From Selenomonadaceae bacterium (GTDB taxonomy: Bacteria > Bacillota > Negativicutes > Selenomonadales > Selenomonadaceae): a stretch of 23,390 bases of DNA. Shown here piece by piece: positions 8,611-16,643 of the stretch (its first letter is position 1; each line of letters opens with the position of its first letter). A program made the position numbers and the translations under genes. The stretch covers positions 1-23,390 of the forward strand of contig JAFXOC010000390.1 in the NCBI GenBank assembly GCA_017529085.1, read 5' to 3'. The notes below the pieces were generated by a model, which saw only the letters and a list, made by a program, of their open reading frames with translations, made no database searches and was not told the DNA's origin.

Positions 8611-10296
8611 TTAAAAATTTCTCACCGGTTTAATTATGTATTTCCCGTTTAATCTATCCGCATAATAACCATCGTAGCAAAGGTTGCGATTTATGCCCCA
8701 ATTAAACATGGCGTTGAAGGTTTCATGCGCCAATACGAAAATCGCCGGATAATCGTAAATATGCGGGAAAATTTCCTTGTCCATATATTCCTTGTTTAGA
8801 GAGCGGCGATTGAAAAGGGTGGAGAGTTCTTTCATCTCCGGCATACGCCAATCGGAGAAACCCGCGATATCCTTGCCATTTAAATATTCTTCGGCTTCCA
8901 CCGCCGTCATTAGAGGCAATTCTTCTCTAAGCCACATAAGTCCCGTATATAAATCCTTCACAACTTTTTCGGAAATCTCGTACCTGCGAGGAGAACGATC
9001 TGCCAAATCGCAGACGCCGCCGCTCACCGCCATACACCTGCAAAGTTGTTCTTTTTCTACCGGAACGGCGCAACCGTAACCGAAATAAACAGCCCACGAG
9101 CGGTTTGCTACGGTCTCATCGCTTGTCCAATAAAACTCGGGCTTGATACTGCCGTTAAAAATATCGAAAGCCGCAGAATTCTTCTTGCTATAATCAACGC
9201 AAAAACGCAGTTCGTCCACAGTAGGCAACCGCCAGTCGCTTCTGCCGCCGTAATTTTGCTCGTTCAGGCGTTTAATATGCTCCTTAGCCTCCGAAAAAGT
9301 GTAAGTTTCATTTTTACAATTCTTTTCATACGCAATGCCCGTATTATCCGAAAGCACATAATTGTCAAAATCCAGCGCGCTTACGCAACCGCAATCTTTA
9401 CGTTCGCCCACAACCTTTCCTTCCGCGCTGAATATCTTATCCTGCCCGCTAAAAGGTATATGGAAGTTTGTACCTTGCGCATTTACGGAACGCACCAAAC
9501 GATAGCATAGCGGGATAAATTTCTCCGCATAGTATCCGTCATACCCAAAATTAAAATTCGTCACCCATACATAGGTACCTTTAAAAAGATTGGAGGTAAT
9601 ATGCTGTAAAATCGGCGGCTTTAAATTTTCATGCTTGAAGAATTCTTCGTAATACCAACTTTTGCCCTCATAATCCTCATTAAAAATCGTGCCTAATTCG
9701 CTAATGGTGGGAAGCCGCCAGTCACGATAACCCGCAAGCTCGAAATCCTTTAGCATTTCCATAACATCGTTATAGCTTTTGCGTTCGGGCGATTCCTTTT
9801 GCCACATCAAACCCAAAACTTTATCCGTAACGGTACCGTCGCCGTTATCCACGAATCTTTCCTTTGCGCCGGGAAGTTTTTTACCGCGAACGGCAATACC
9901 GTAATTTTTCGTTGTCTTATGAGCCGCAGTCGTTGCGCCTAAGCCGAAATTAAGCACCCAAGCGCAATCTTCTCTCATGCCGTAGCCGTTGCCGCACCAA
10001 TAATCGTCTTGCATTAAATTTTTAAAAACGCTTGCAGAAAATACGGGATGCACTGCATTATAATTTACCAATGTGCGAAGTTCGTACTTTGTCGGAACAC
10101 GCCAATCGTCGTACCCACCGTATTTTTCATTATTCAACTCATTGATATAATCAACGGAAAACTCTTCCCAATTAAACTTTTTGCGATAAAATCTTCCGCT
10201 CTCCTCCGAACTTGATTTACTTTCCCAATCAAGCCCCGTTGTTTCATCGTGAATGATAGATACTTCGTCATTGCCTTTAATCTCGTGATAACGCAT
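8611..10296 (-). CDS. Four-repeat DUF1566 (Lcl C-terminal-like) protein
   Basis: A 561-aa protein made of four divergent copies of the DUF1566/Lcl C-terminal module. Each carries a LMW-type phrase before a DWR motif and an EL pair after it: YDDWRVPTKYEL (DWR at 64), RDWRLPTISEL (192), SDWRLPTVDEL (354) and SDWRMPEMKEL (482). The modules run about 12-140, 148-272, 305-425 and 440-561. Phrases such as TDKVLGLMWQ and DLYTGLMWL open repeats 2 and 4. The family occurs in secreted and surface proteins of varied bacteria and its biochemical role is poorly known. No signal peptide or membrane segment is visible, so this copy is probably cytoplasmic. GGGGGA lies 6 nt before the ATG. The cupin stop is 23 nt upstream, so both genes are probably one unit. 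Family assignment is firm; the role is unknown. Confidence 0.85.
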   Translation of the reverse strand: MRYHEIKGNDEVSIIHDETTGLDWESKSSSEESGRFYRKKFNWEEFSVDYINELNNEKYGGYDDWRVPTKYELRTLVNYNAVHPVFSASVFKNLMQDDYWCGNGYGMREDCAWVLNFGLGATTAAHKTTKNYGIAVRGKKLPGAKERFVDNGDGTVTDKVLGLMWQKESPERKSYNDVMEMLKDFELAGYRDWRLPTISELGTIFNEDYEGKSWYYEEFFKHENLKPPILQHITSNLFKGTYVWVTNFNFGYDGYYAEKFIPLCYRLVRSVNAQGTNFHIPFSGQDKIFSAEGKVVGERKDCGCVSALDFDNYVLSDNTGIAYEKNCKNETYTFSEAKEHIKRLNEQNYGGRSDWRLPTVDELRFCVDYSKKNSAAFDIFNGSIKPEFYWTSDETVANRSWAVYFGYGCAVPVEKEQLCRCMAVSGGVCDLADRSPRRYEISEKVVKDLYTGLMWLREELPLMTAVEAEEYLNGKDIAGFSDWRMPEMKELSTLFNRRSLNKEYMDKEIFPHIYDYPAIFVLAHETFNAMFNWGINRNLCYDGYYADRLNGKYIIKPVRNF

Positions 10297-10319
10297 ATAT
10301 TATCCCCCTATTAATCCTA

Positions 10320-10655
10320 TTAAGCTTTTCTGCCATCGGGAATAGGATCCTTAATGGGATTAAACACATCAATAGCTTCCGTATCTCCCACAGCCACAAA
10401 AGAATGAGGCACATTCGGCGGGATAAAATACGCATCTCCTTCGCCTATCTCATATTCTTTACCATCTTCAACGATTATAAAGCCGCCCTTTATCACATAA
10501 CCAAACTGCTCAGACTCGTGAGAGTGCATATCTACCTTGCTGCCGTCCGCCATGTTCCAATGAAAAACGTTCATCAAAGAACCTTTGCCCAAATATTGAA
10601 ACACCACACCGGGATTTAGTTCTTTTTTTTCTATTTCCTTATGATATACCATCAT
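10320..10655 (-). CDS. Small cupin-domain protein
   Basis: A 111-aa single-domain cupin_2 protein. Motif 1 is HSHESEQFGYVIKG, with candidate metal ligands His44, His46 and Glu49. Motif 2 is AYFIPPNVPHSF, with His84. The length and both motifs fit stand-alone cupins, which are metal-dependent isomerases or oxygenases, or small-molecule sensors. The exact reaction cannot be read from the sequence. Two adjacent ATGs (10655 and 10652) follow AAGGAG at 9 and 12 nt; the first is used here. The gene begins right beside a MITE-like element (10677-10875), so its promoter may lie inside or be altered by that insertion. It is followed by the DUF1566 gene. Confidence 0.9.
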   Translation of the reverse strand: MMVYHKEIEKKELNPGVVFQYLGKGSLMNVFHWNMADGSKVDMHSHESEQFGYVIKGGFIIVEDGKEYEIGEGDAYFIPPNVPHSFVAVGDTEAIDVFNPIKDPIPDGRKA

Positions 10656-10676
10656 AGTTATCCACTCCTTTTTATA

Positions 10677-10875
10677 GTAAACGACAAAATTATTCTTAAT
10701 TCGCGGAACTCTCCCCCCTACCCCCCTCTAGGAGGGGGGCTTGGTTAGATGAAATATAAAATTTTGGCTCAAAAGTAATAATCAGAGTGCCTCCCTCTTA
10801 GAGGGAGGGGGGACCGCGAAGCGGTGGAAGGAGAGCCGTGAAGAGCACGATATTTATTGATTTGTCTACACTCTG
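10677..10875 (+). mobile_element. MITE-like element, copy 1
   Basis: Non-coding copy of a ~200-bp repeat also found at 20932-21135 and, inverted, at 22094-22275. The core from 10711 is nearly identical to copy 2. It holds three perfect or near-perfect hairpins: CCCCCCTCTAGGAGGGGGG, CTCCCTCTTAGAGGGAG and ACCGCGAAGCGGT. The right end GTCTACACTCTG differs by one base from the terminal repeat of copy 2. The left end is diverged and carries TAGTAAACGAC. It has no transposase, so movement would need one in trans. It sits between the nitroreductase stop and the cupin start and may terminate or alter transcription there. Confidence 0.75.
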
Positions 10876-10912
10876 CCCTAATTTCTTTTCTTTAATCTCT
10901 TTTTTGGGAAGC

Positions 10913-11503
10913 CTAAATATAAGTAACCTCGTTGCCTTTTCTTGGAAGCGGAACGCGCGCGGGAATTTTATCGGGGGTGTTTGGATAGCCTATAGCAACG
11001 GAGGCGTAAACGCGTTCGCTATTCTTTAAGCCTAATTCTTTTAAGTACGCGAGCATATTTTCATCTTCGGTAAGCCAATGAATCTGATTTATCCAACAAC
11101 TTGCCAAATCAAGCTCGTTAGCGGCTATCATCATATTTTCAGCCGCTACGGCAGAATCTGCCATATTGTTTCCATAATCTTTTTGGTTGGCGATTATGAC
11201 CAGAACCGGCGCGTTGTAATGAAAAACATAGTCGCCTTTTTTTGAAAGCGAAATTGATAGTTTAAGGCTTGAATAGGTATTTTCCGTAATTTCCATCTTA
11301 GAAAAAGCGTCTTTTGCCAAAACTGCCAATTTCTCCAAAACCGTCTTATTTTGCACTACCAAAAAATGGTTGGACTGATTATTTCCGCCGCTGGGAGCGT
11401 ACCGACCCGCTTCGATGATTTTTTTTAATTTTTCTTCTTCAACGGTATCTTTCGCAAAACTTCTATTGCTCCTGCGACTTACTATTGCCCCGATAGTATC
11501 CAT
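10913..11503 (-). CDS. Nitroreductase-family FMN-dependent oxidoreductase
   Basis: A 196-aa protein of the nitroreductase fold: an FMN enzyme that uses NAD(P)H to reduce nitro compounds, quinones, flavins or similar acceptors. The N-terminal FMN-phosphate motif is IVSRRSNRSF (Arg10, Arg11). APSGGNNQ (residues 36-43) matches the family's PSxxNxQ segment. The middle AAENMMIAANELDLASCWI and a C-terminal ASVAIGYP are typical, and the length is usual for a single-domain member. AGGAG stands 6 nt before the ATG. It follows the flavoprotein gene by 69 nt with no clear terminator between, so the two are likely one redox operon. The physiological substrate cannot be deduced. Confidence 0.9.
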   Translation of the reverse strand: MDTIGAIVSRRSNRSFAKDTVEEEKLKKIIEAGRYAPSGGNNQSNHFLVVQNKTVLEKLAVLAKDAFSKMEITENTYSSLKLSISLSKKGDYVFHYNAPVLVIIANQKDYGNNMADSAVAAENMMIAANELDLASCWINQIHWLTEDENMLAYLKELGLKNSERVYASVAIGYPNTPDKIPARVPLPRKGNEVTYI

Positions 11504-11572
11504 ATTATTCTCCTATTATTCCCTACACCATTACGCTACAAAAAAACTTATCGCGCTAAATTCCGAGAAAAA

Positions 11573-12247
11573 TCAAGCCAACCTAGGCGACTCTGTTTTT
11601 TCCGAACATCTTGCAACCAAGTCTTTTCCCAATTCGTAGGCGTTATTCAAATCCTGAGGGAAATGTTCTTTGCTGTACTCCGTCTTTTTCTCTACAGGCA
11701 CCGCCGCCGTATGATATTTACCGTAATCATCAAACTGCAACGTTGCTTTTGCCACCATATATTTAGAACTGCCAAAGGCGTTTTGCATTAAAAAAGAATC
11801 GTACTTGCAAGAATTTTCAATGCCCATTTTATCTAAGAACATTTGATTGCCATTCAAGCTGTAAAGCAACAAACTCGGATATTCCTTATCCACCATTCTT
11901 TCATGGGCATCATAATTATGATGAGAAAAATAAAGTCTTTCAAGCAATGCGCTCATACTGCTTGACATATGCCCGTTATATATGGGCGATGCAAAAACCC
12001 AAGCATCAGCTTCAAGCATATCTTCCATAACTTTTGTAAAATCGTCTTTCATAGCGCAACCTTTACCGTAAAACGGCGTCTTGCTCTTACAGGCAAAACA
12101 ACTGCGGCAACCTTTGAAATTCATACCATAAAGCTGCATCATCTGAGTTTCTGCGCCCGCCTCCTGCGCTCCTCGCATTGCCTCGTTCAACAGTTTCATG
12201 CTGTTGCCTTTTAATCTTGGGCTCCCATTTAGCCCTATTACTTTCAT
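11573..12247 (-). CDS. Flavodoxin-like NAD(P)H-dependent FMN reductase with a Cys cluster (iron-sulfur flavoprotein-like)
   Basis: A 224-aa protein with a flavodoxin-like fold. The FMN phosphate loop is GLNGSPRLKGNS (5-16), and the isoalloxazine region is FASPIYNGHMSSSM, close to the family phrase SPIYxG. A cysteine cluster CRSCFAC (Cys47, 50, 53) with a further Cys64 resembles the compact cluster of archaeal and clostridial iron-sulfur flavoproteins, but the last spacing is ten residues, longer than usual. If it holds a 4Fe-4S centre, the protein would shuttle electrons in an anaerobe. GGAGAG lies 6 nt upstream of the ATG. A good promoter and an overlapping 12-bp palindrome precede it. It is transcribed with the nitroreductase. 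Confidence 0.88.
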   Translation of the reverse strand: MKVIGLNGSPRLKGNSMKLLNEAMRGAQEAGAETQMMQLYGMNFKGCRSCFACKSKTPFYGKGCAMKDDFTKVMEDMLEADAWVFASPIYNGHMSSSMSALLERLYFSHHNYDAHERMVDKEYPSLLLYSLNGNQMFLDKMGIENSCKYDSFLMQNAFGSSKYMVAKATLQFDDYGKYHTAAVPVEKKTEYSKEHFPQDLNNAYELGKDLVARCSEKTESPRLA

Positions 12248-12274
12248 ATTATGCTCTCCGTTCTTTGCTCTTTT

Positions 12275-12303
12275 ATTTTAGGCTGTGAAAAAACTAAAAT
12301 CAA
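12275..12303 (-). promoter_or_regulatory. Putative sigma-70-type promoter of the flavoprotein-nitroreductase unit
   Basis: On the minus strand TTGATT (12298-12303) and TAAAAT (12275-12280) are separated by 17 nt, ending 27 nt before the flavoprotein ATG. Both boxes match the consensus in 5 and 4 or 5 positions. The spacer and -35 lie within the palindrome at 12281-12317. Confidence 0.5.
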
Positions 12304-12317
12304 ACTTTTTCACAGCC
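12281..12317. repeat. Perfect 12-bp inverted repeat over the flavoprotein promoter
   Basis: GGCTGTGAAAAA (12281-12292) and TTTTTCACAGCC (12306-12317) are exact inverted repeats around a 13-nt AT-rich loop. On the minus strand the sequence following the stem (TAAAATAAAA) is not T-rich, so an ordinary terminator for the tautomerase unit is unlikely. Overlap with a -35 box and spacer suggests an operator for a dimeric regulator, or an attenuator. The plus-strand tail CTTTTCATCTT is only weakly T-rich and no plus-strand gene precedes it. Confidence 0.6.
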
Positions 12318-12395
12318 CTTTTCATCTTATACTTTTAAAATGAATTTTTTGCCATAATCAAAAAAATCTACAGTCAAGGAGTGACAAAACCGCAA

Positions 12396-12662
12396 CTACT
12401 CTCCGGCTTTCCTGATTTTTTCGACTATAGCGGGGTCTTTGCTCCATTCATCCTCGTTGAATTTACTCCACGCTTTGCCGGGATGTTCGCTGAACCGTAT
12501 TCCGGCAGTACCTACATCTTCCAATTCATGACCGTCGAAGAACATATACACTCTATCTTTGGGGACATTAGTTATTTCTGAAAATATTTCCACATATTTT
12601 TTTGCTAAAACTTTTTTCTGGCTTTCCGCTAAAGCTATGGATTTAACACTAATTGCCGGCAT
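12396..12662 (-). CDS. Small tautomerase-superfamily-like protein
   Basis: An 88-aa protein starting Met-Pro, which after Met removal would expose the N-terminal proline that is the catalytic base in 4-oxalocrotonate tautomerase and MIF-type enzymes. The pattern after it (PAISVKSIALAESQKKVLAKKYVEIFSEIT split as strand, helix; then VPKDRVYMFFDG as second strand) fits one beta-alpha-beta unit of that fold. The C-terminal 25 residues (EHPGKAWSKFNEDEW) are outside the core and not recognised. AAGGAG precedes the ATG by 7 nt, and the gene begins 13 nt after the debranching enzyme stop, so it is the last gene of that unit. The substrate is unknown, and membership is inferred from Pro1 and the fold pattern. 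Confidence 0.7.
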   Translation of the reverse strand: MPAISVKSIALAESQKKVLAKKYVEIFSEITNVPKDRVYMFFDGHELEDVGTAGIRFSEHPGKAWSKFNEDEWSKDPAIVEKIRKAGE

Positions 12663-12675
12663 AATGTTTCTCCTT

Positions 12676-14748
12676 TCAAGCTGTGCAAATAATAACCGAA
12701 CGAGGACCTACCAAGAACGAATTGTTGGCGGCAATCTCGCAAGGTGTCTCGTAGCAGGCGTTTTCGCCTAAATCTGTGTTGACTTCGACTTTCCAAGTTT
12801 TATCCGCAGGTAATTCCGGAAGGAAAATGGGCTTTGCATCCCAATGAGCGTTTACGCCGAGATAGATGAAATCGTCCTCGCCATCCTTAGTTTTTCCCGT
12901 AAACATGACTCCAACATAATGACTGCCTTCCGACCTGTCAAAACGCCACGCATCGCCGCCGTGCAAACTGGTCATCGGGTAGCCGTAAGGCGTTGCGGGA
13001 GATTTGCGCATAAATACGGGATGGCGTTTTCTGAAAGCTATCATGTATTTAAAGAAGTTATAAATATCCTTATTCTTCTCTAAATCATTCCAGTCAAGCC
13101 ACGAAATCTTATTGTCCTGACAATAGGGATTGTTATTACCGTATTGAGTATTGCCGAACTCATCTCCGGCTAAAATCATCGGGACACCTAGGCTGGTGAG
13201 CAATACCGCCGCAGCATTCTTTATCATTTTATGACGCAGGAAGTTTGTCCCGTAATCGGTGCTTTCCCCTTCCCAACCGCAGTTCCAACTGTGATTGTCA
13301 TTGCCGCCGTCGGAATTTCCCCAACCGTTCGCCTCGTTATGTTTGCCGTTATAGGCATAGAGATCGTAAAGGGTAAAACCGTCATGACAGGTAATAAAAT
13401 TTACCGATGCGGCATCGCCGCGCCAATAGCGATCGTAAATATCCTCAGAGCCTAAAATTCTCGCCGCCGCCGCTCCTGCAAGCCCATCTTCGCCTTTTAA
13501 AAATCGTCTCATATCATCGCGGTATCTGCCGTTCCATTCAGCCCAACGACCGTAAGCGGGGAAGTTTCCGACCTGATATAAACCGCCCGCGTCCCAAGCC
13601 TCAGCTATAAGTATAACGTCTTTTAACACAGGGTCAAAAGCAAGGGATTCCAAAAGGGGAGGATTGCTCATAGGCGAACCGTCTTGGTTGCGTCCTAAAA
13701 TCGCCGCCAAATCAAAACGGAAACCGTCAATATGGAAAGTCGCCACCCAATAACGAAGGCAACCAAGTATTAAATTACGCACTACGGGGTTATTGCAATT
13801 TAGCGTATTTCCGCAACCGCTGAAGTTGTAATAATAACCTTCGGGCGTTAAGATATAGTAATAATTGTTGTCTATACCTTTAAACGAAATATACGGACCG
13901 TATTCATTGCCTTCCGCCGTGTGGTTAAAAACAACGTCCAATATTATTTTTATCCCGTTTTTATGAAGTTCCTTCACCAAAGATTTGAACTCGTCAACCT
14001 GCATGGAATACTTACCGCTTGCGGCATAACCCGCCTTCGGGGCAAAAAAACCAACCGTGCTGTAACCCCAATAGTTCATCAACTTTTGCCCGTTCACTTC
14101 TCTTGCGCCTTCAAACTCGTCAAATTCAAATATCGGCAAAAGTTCTATTGTATTCACGCCTAAATCCTTCAGATAAGGAATTTTCTCTCTTAGTCCCGCA
14201 TAAGTTCCGTTATATTTTACGCCGGAAGATTCGTCCTTTGTGAAACCTCTGACATGAGCCTCGTATATAATCATCTCGTTGTGAGTGGAACGAATAGGCT
14301 CGTCCCCTTCCCAATCAAAATCGTTCATAACGACTTTTGCGCGATACTGAAAAGGATTCGTCCAATCGGGTTCCTCACCCCAAACATTCCTACCCGTTAT
14401 AATTTTTGCATAAGGGTCTAACAGAGTTTTTGTCTTGTCAAATATAACGCCGCGAGAAAAATCATACTCGCCGTCCATACGAAAACCGTATTCCAAATCT
14501 TCAAAGTCGAGGTCATAAACTATCATGGCAAAGACTGCGCCGACGCGATAACCTTCGGGAAAAGGAATAACGGCGTAAGGCTCCCGTTCTCCGCTATGAA
14601 AGAGCACAAGTTCGCAAGATGTCGCCCCTGATGAATAAATCGAGAAATTAACGCCGCCCGGCACAAGATGCGCGCCGTTTGCCAACACCAATCCCGGACG
14701 CATTTTAAATTCTCCGTAAGTATCCGTTGGGTGTAAATCTATTCGCAT
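12676..14748 (-). CDS. glgX: Glycogen debranching enzyme (GlgX/isoamylase-type GH13)
   Basis: A 690-aa alpha-1,6-glucosidase-type enzyme that trims branches from glycogen or limit dextrins. Residues 15-120 are a CBM48-like N-terminal domain (GVNFSIYSSGA). The GH13 barrel follows: YEAHVRGFT, DVVFNHTAEG (region I), GFRFDLA with nucleophile Asp346, IAEAWD with acid/base Glu383, and FITCHDGFTLYDLY with transition-state Asp456. The later MILAGDEFGNTQYGNNNPYCQD is typical of GlgX/isoamylase rather than alpha-amylase. Length matches GlgX (about 660-700). The ATG at 14748 is 8 nt from AAAGGAG; a GTG three codons earlier fits less well. It overlaps the end of the ThDP enzyme's transcript by only a few bases of spacing, so they are co-transcribed. 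No other glycogen genes are in view. Confidence 0.93.
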   Translation of the reverse strand: MRIDLHPTDTYGEFKMRPGLVLANGAHLVPGGVNFSIYSSGATSCELVLFHSGEREPYAVIPFPEGYRVGAVFAMIVYDLDFEDLEYGFRMDGEYDFSRGVIFDKTKTLLDPYAKIITGRNVWGEEPDWTNPFQYRAKVVMNDFDWEGDEPIRSTHNEMIIYEAHVRGFTKDESSGVKYNGTYAGLREKIPYLKDLGVNTIELLPIFEFDEFEGAREVNGQKLMNYWGYSTVGFFAPKAGYAASGKYSMQVDEFKSLVKELHKNGIKIILDVVFNHTAEGNEYGPYISFKGIDNNYYYILTPEGYYYNFSGCGNTLNCNNPVVRNLILGCLRYWVATFHIDGFRFDLAAILGRNQDGSPMSNPPLLESLAFDPVLKDVILIAEAWDAGGLYQVGNFPAYGRWAEWNGRYRDDMRRFLKGEDGLAGAAAARILGSEDIYDRYWRGDAASVNFITCHDGFTLYDLYAYNGKHNEANGWGNSDGGNDNHSWNCGWEGESTDYGTNFLRHKMIKNAAAVLLTSLGVPMILAGDEFGNTQYGNNNPYCQDNKISWLDWNDLEKNKDIYNFFKYMIAFRKRHPVFMRKSPATPYGYPMTSLHGGDAWRFDRSEGSHYVGVMFTGKTKDGEDDFIYLGVNAHWDAKPIFLPELPADKTWKVEVNTDLGENACYETPCEIAANNSFLVGPRSVIICTA

Positions 14749-14761
14749 ATTTTGCACTCCT

Positions 14762-16420
14762 TTAGGTTTTAGAAATGCTCATGGGGGGATACACATCGCC
14801 GTCCACAACTACGTCTATTATGCAAGGTTTGTTTAATTTAAGCGCCTCCGCGTAAGCTACATTAAACTCTTCTTTTTTAGTAGCTCTCCAAGCCTTTGCG
14901 CCGCAACTTTCCGCATATTTTACATAATCCGGATTTAAAATATCCATGTAAGCGTACTCGCCGAAATTTGACAGCAGGAATTTTTTTATAACATTAAATT
15001 CGCTGTTGTCGAAGATAATATAGATAACGGGAATGTTGTTTTTAACGCAGGTTAAAAGTTCAAAACCCGCCATTAAATAATCTCCGTCGCCGCAAGCGCA
15101 GATAACGGGACGATTGGGGTTGGCGCATTTTACGCCGATTGAACCGTTGACATTGCTTGCCATAGGTCCGAAACTTCCCGGATTTTGATACCATTGATTT
15201 TTAGTTAGTTTTAAATACGCGCTCAACCAAAGCATATTCGCCCCCGCATCGCCCATAATAACGGCATTTTCGGGAAGCTGTTTGGATATAAGTTGAACCA
15301 AGTACCCGGGATGCATCTTACCATTAGAAAACTCCGGAAGTTCCTCGTCATGATGTTTCTTAACAATAGCCAAATTTTCTCCAAGCGGCGAAACCTTGTT
15401 GTTTTCAAGATATGAAACAAGACTCTCCAAAGCCGGACGAGCATCGCTTTGCAAGCGATAATCGCTGATATATACCTTATCCAGTTCATGCCGATCTATA
15501 TTTATATGGAAAAGTTTTTTTCCGTCCATTAAGGTGGGCTTAAAACTAAAGGTAGCGTTTTCCGCAAAGCAATTTCCCACCGCCAGGAAAGTCTTGCAGT
15601 TTTCAAAATACTCGTTCGCTCCCGCATCTCCGCTGGAACCGAACACGCCCATTGAAAACTCATTATCCTCCGATAAATATCCTTTGGCATCCATAGTTGT
15701 GGCAAATGGAATTTTCCAAGTATTGATAAGTTTTTCCAAAACTTCCTTTGCGCCGCTCCTGATGCAACCATAACCCACAAGCAGCATAGGCTTGTTTTCC
15801 GCTTTAAAATTATCCGCAAAACCCTTGCAGAAGGCTTCGACTTGCGCTTTTTCCTCAAAAACCTTCGGTATTGTTATATTTACCGGACGATATTTCGGCA
15901 CCTCCGATATGGTAACATCTTTAGGAATATGAAGATGCACGGGACCCGGTCTACCCTCAAAAGCCGTATAAATAAGCTCCTCAATGGTAGGCACCGCGTA
16001 TTTTGCGTCCTCCAAAATAACCGATTTCTTCGTAGTCGCCGCAAACATTGCAGGCGCATTGGGCGTTCTTGACAATCCGCTGCTCTCGTTCAACGCTCCC
16101 TTACCTCGCATTTTTTGCGACGTATATCCCGTTATCGCAAGCATTGGTATCGAATCTGAATAAGCCACAGCCAATCCCGAAAAAAGATTAAATGCGCCGG
16201 GGCCTAGCGTTGCAAAGCAAACTCCCAATTTATTGCTAAACATTCCATACCCCGCCGCCATAAAGGACGCCGCCTGCTCGTTTTGGATTATTATCGTCTT
16301 TATTTTTTCCGATTTATTTAACGCCAACAACATAGACGCGTTTACTTGACCGGACCCTCCGAAAACATGGTCTACTCCTATATCTTCCAATATCTTTACT
16401 ACTGTTTCATTTACGTCCAT
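14762..16420 (-). CDS. Thiamine-diphosphate-dependent enzyme of the acetolactate synthase/pyruvate oxidase superfamily
   Basis: A 552-aa three-domain ThDP enzyme. The N-terminal pyrimidine-binding domain carries the catalytic glutamate in QNEQAASFMAAGYG (Glu48). The middle domain lies at about 190-345. The C-terminal pyrophosphate-binding domain has GDGDYLMAGFELLT (GDG at 444-446), continuing to FDN at 470-472, the metal/ThDP motif. Family members decarboxylate 2-keto acids or make acetolactate or related carboligation products. The substrate cannot be chosen from these motifs, and I do not call it IlvB because no regulatory subunit (IlvN) or other ilv gene is nearby. AGGATGAG precedes the ATG. 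It is the first gene of a unit with the debranching enzyme and tautomerase-like protein. Confidence 0.88.
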   Translation of the reverse strand: MDVNETVVKILEDIGVDHVFGGSGQVNASMLLALNKSEKIKTIIIQNEQAASFMAAGYGMFSNKLGVCFATLGPGAFNLFSGLAVAYSDSIPMLAITGYTSQKMRGKGALNESSGLSRTPNAPAMFAATTKKSVILEDAKYAVPTIEELIYTAFEGRPGPVHLHIPKDVTISEVPKYRPVNITIPKVFEEKAQVEAFCKGFADNFKAENKPMLLVGYGCIRSGAKEVLEKLINTWKIPFATTMDAKGYLSEDNEFSMGVFGSSGDAGANEYFENCKTFLAVGNCFAENATFSFKPTLMDGKKLFHINIDRHELDKVYISDYRLQSDARPALESLVSYLENNKVSPLGENLAIVKKHHDEELPEFSNGKMHPGYLVQLISKQLPENAVIMGDAGANMLWLSAYLKLTKNQWYQNPGSFGPMASNVNGSIGVKCANPNRPVICACGDGDYLMAGFELLTCVKNNIPVIYIIFDNSEFNVIKKFLLSNFGEYAYMDILNPDYVKYAESCGAKAWRATKKEEFNVAYAEALKLNKPCIIDVVVDGDVYPPMSISKT

Positions 16421-16440
16421 AGTCTCATCCTATTCCTTTT

Positions 16441-16532
16441 TATAGTAAACAAAATAAAATTTTGTGTTTGGCTTCCACGCCCGAAGGGCGGGGAAGCCAA
16501 ATCAAGCACAACTATTTTTGTCGTTTACTGTA
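16441..16532. repeat. 92-bp inverted-repeat element with a very strong internal hairpin
   Basis: The ends TATAGTAAAC (16441-16450) and GTTTACTGTA (16523-16532) are inverted repeats with one mismatch. Inside, TTTGGCTTCC and GGAAGCCAAA flank CGCCC-GAA-GGGCG (16467-16501), a stem of 15 pairs with one mismatch. The right end (AGTAAACGACAAAA on the minus strand) matches the left flank of MITE copy 1 at 10675-10689. No coding potential. It lies between the DJ-1 gene terminator and the ThDP enzyme start, in the latter's leader, so it could affect that mRNA. Confidence 0.65.
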
Positions 16533-16556
16533 ATTATTGATATATTACTTTCTTAT

Positions 16557-16586
16557 ATTCTAGGTTGAATACAACGACATTAACAA
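16557..16586 (-). promoter_or_regulatory. Possible promoter of the ThDP enzyme unit
   Basis: Minus strand TTGTTA (16581-16586) and TAGAAT (16557-16562) are 18 nt apart, directly after the terminator of the DJ-1 gene. The match is moderate. The resulting leader of about 130 nt would include the 92-bp inverted-repeat element. Confidence 0.35.
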
Positions 16587-16634
16587 GAAAAAATCCAGAA
16601 AGAAACAAACAACAAGGTTCATTTCTTTCCGGAT
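16586..16634 (-). terminator. Rho-independent terminator after the DJ-1/PfpI gene
   Basis: Read on the minus strand, ATCCGGAAAGAAA pairs with TTTCTTTCTGGAT (12 of 13, one G-T pair) across a 16-nt loop, then a run of six T. It starts 10 nt after the stop of the DJ-1 gene and closes the epimerase-STAS-ATPase-DJ-1 unit. Confidence 0.85.
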
Positions 16635-16643
16635 TCCATTCCA

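Noticed and set aside
10711..10830. Hairpin-rich repeats as a CRISPR array or structured RNA gene
   Set aside because: There is no regular spacing or spacer set; the same block recurs at two other sites with terminal inverted repeats, which fits a MITE.
12281..12317. Palindrome as the terminator of the tautomerase-like gene
   Set aside because: The T-run required after the minus-strand stem is missing and it overlaps a plausible promoter; kept as a regulatory candidate instead.
14762..16420. Calling the ThDP enzyme acetolactate synthase IlvB
   Set aside because: Motifs are shared by many ThDP enzymes and no IlvN or other branched-chain gene is nearby.
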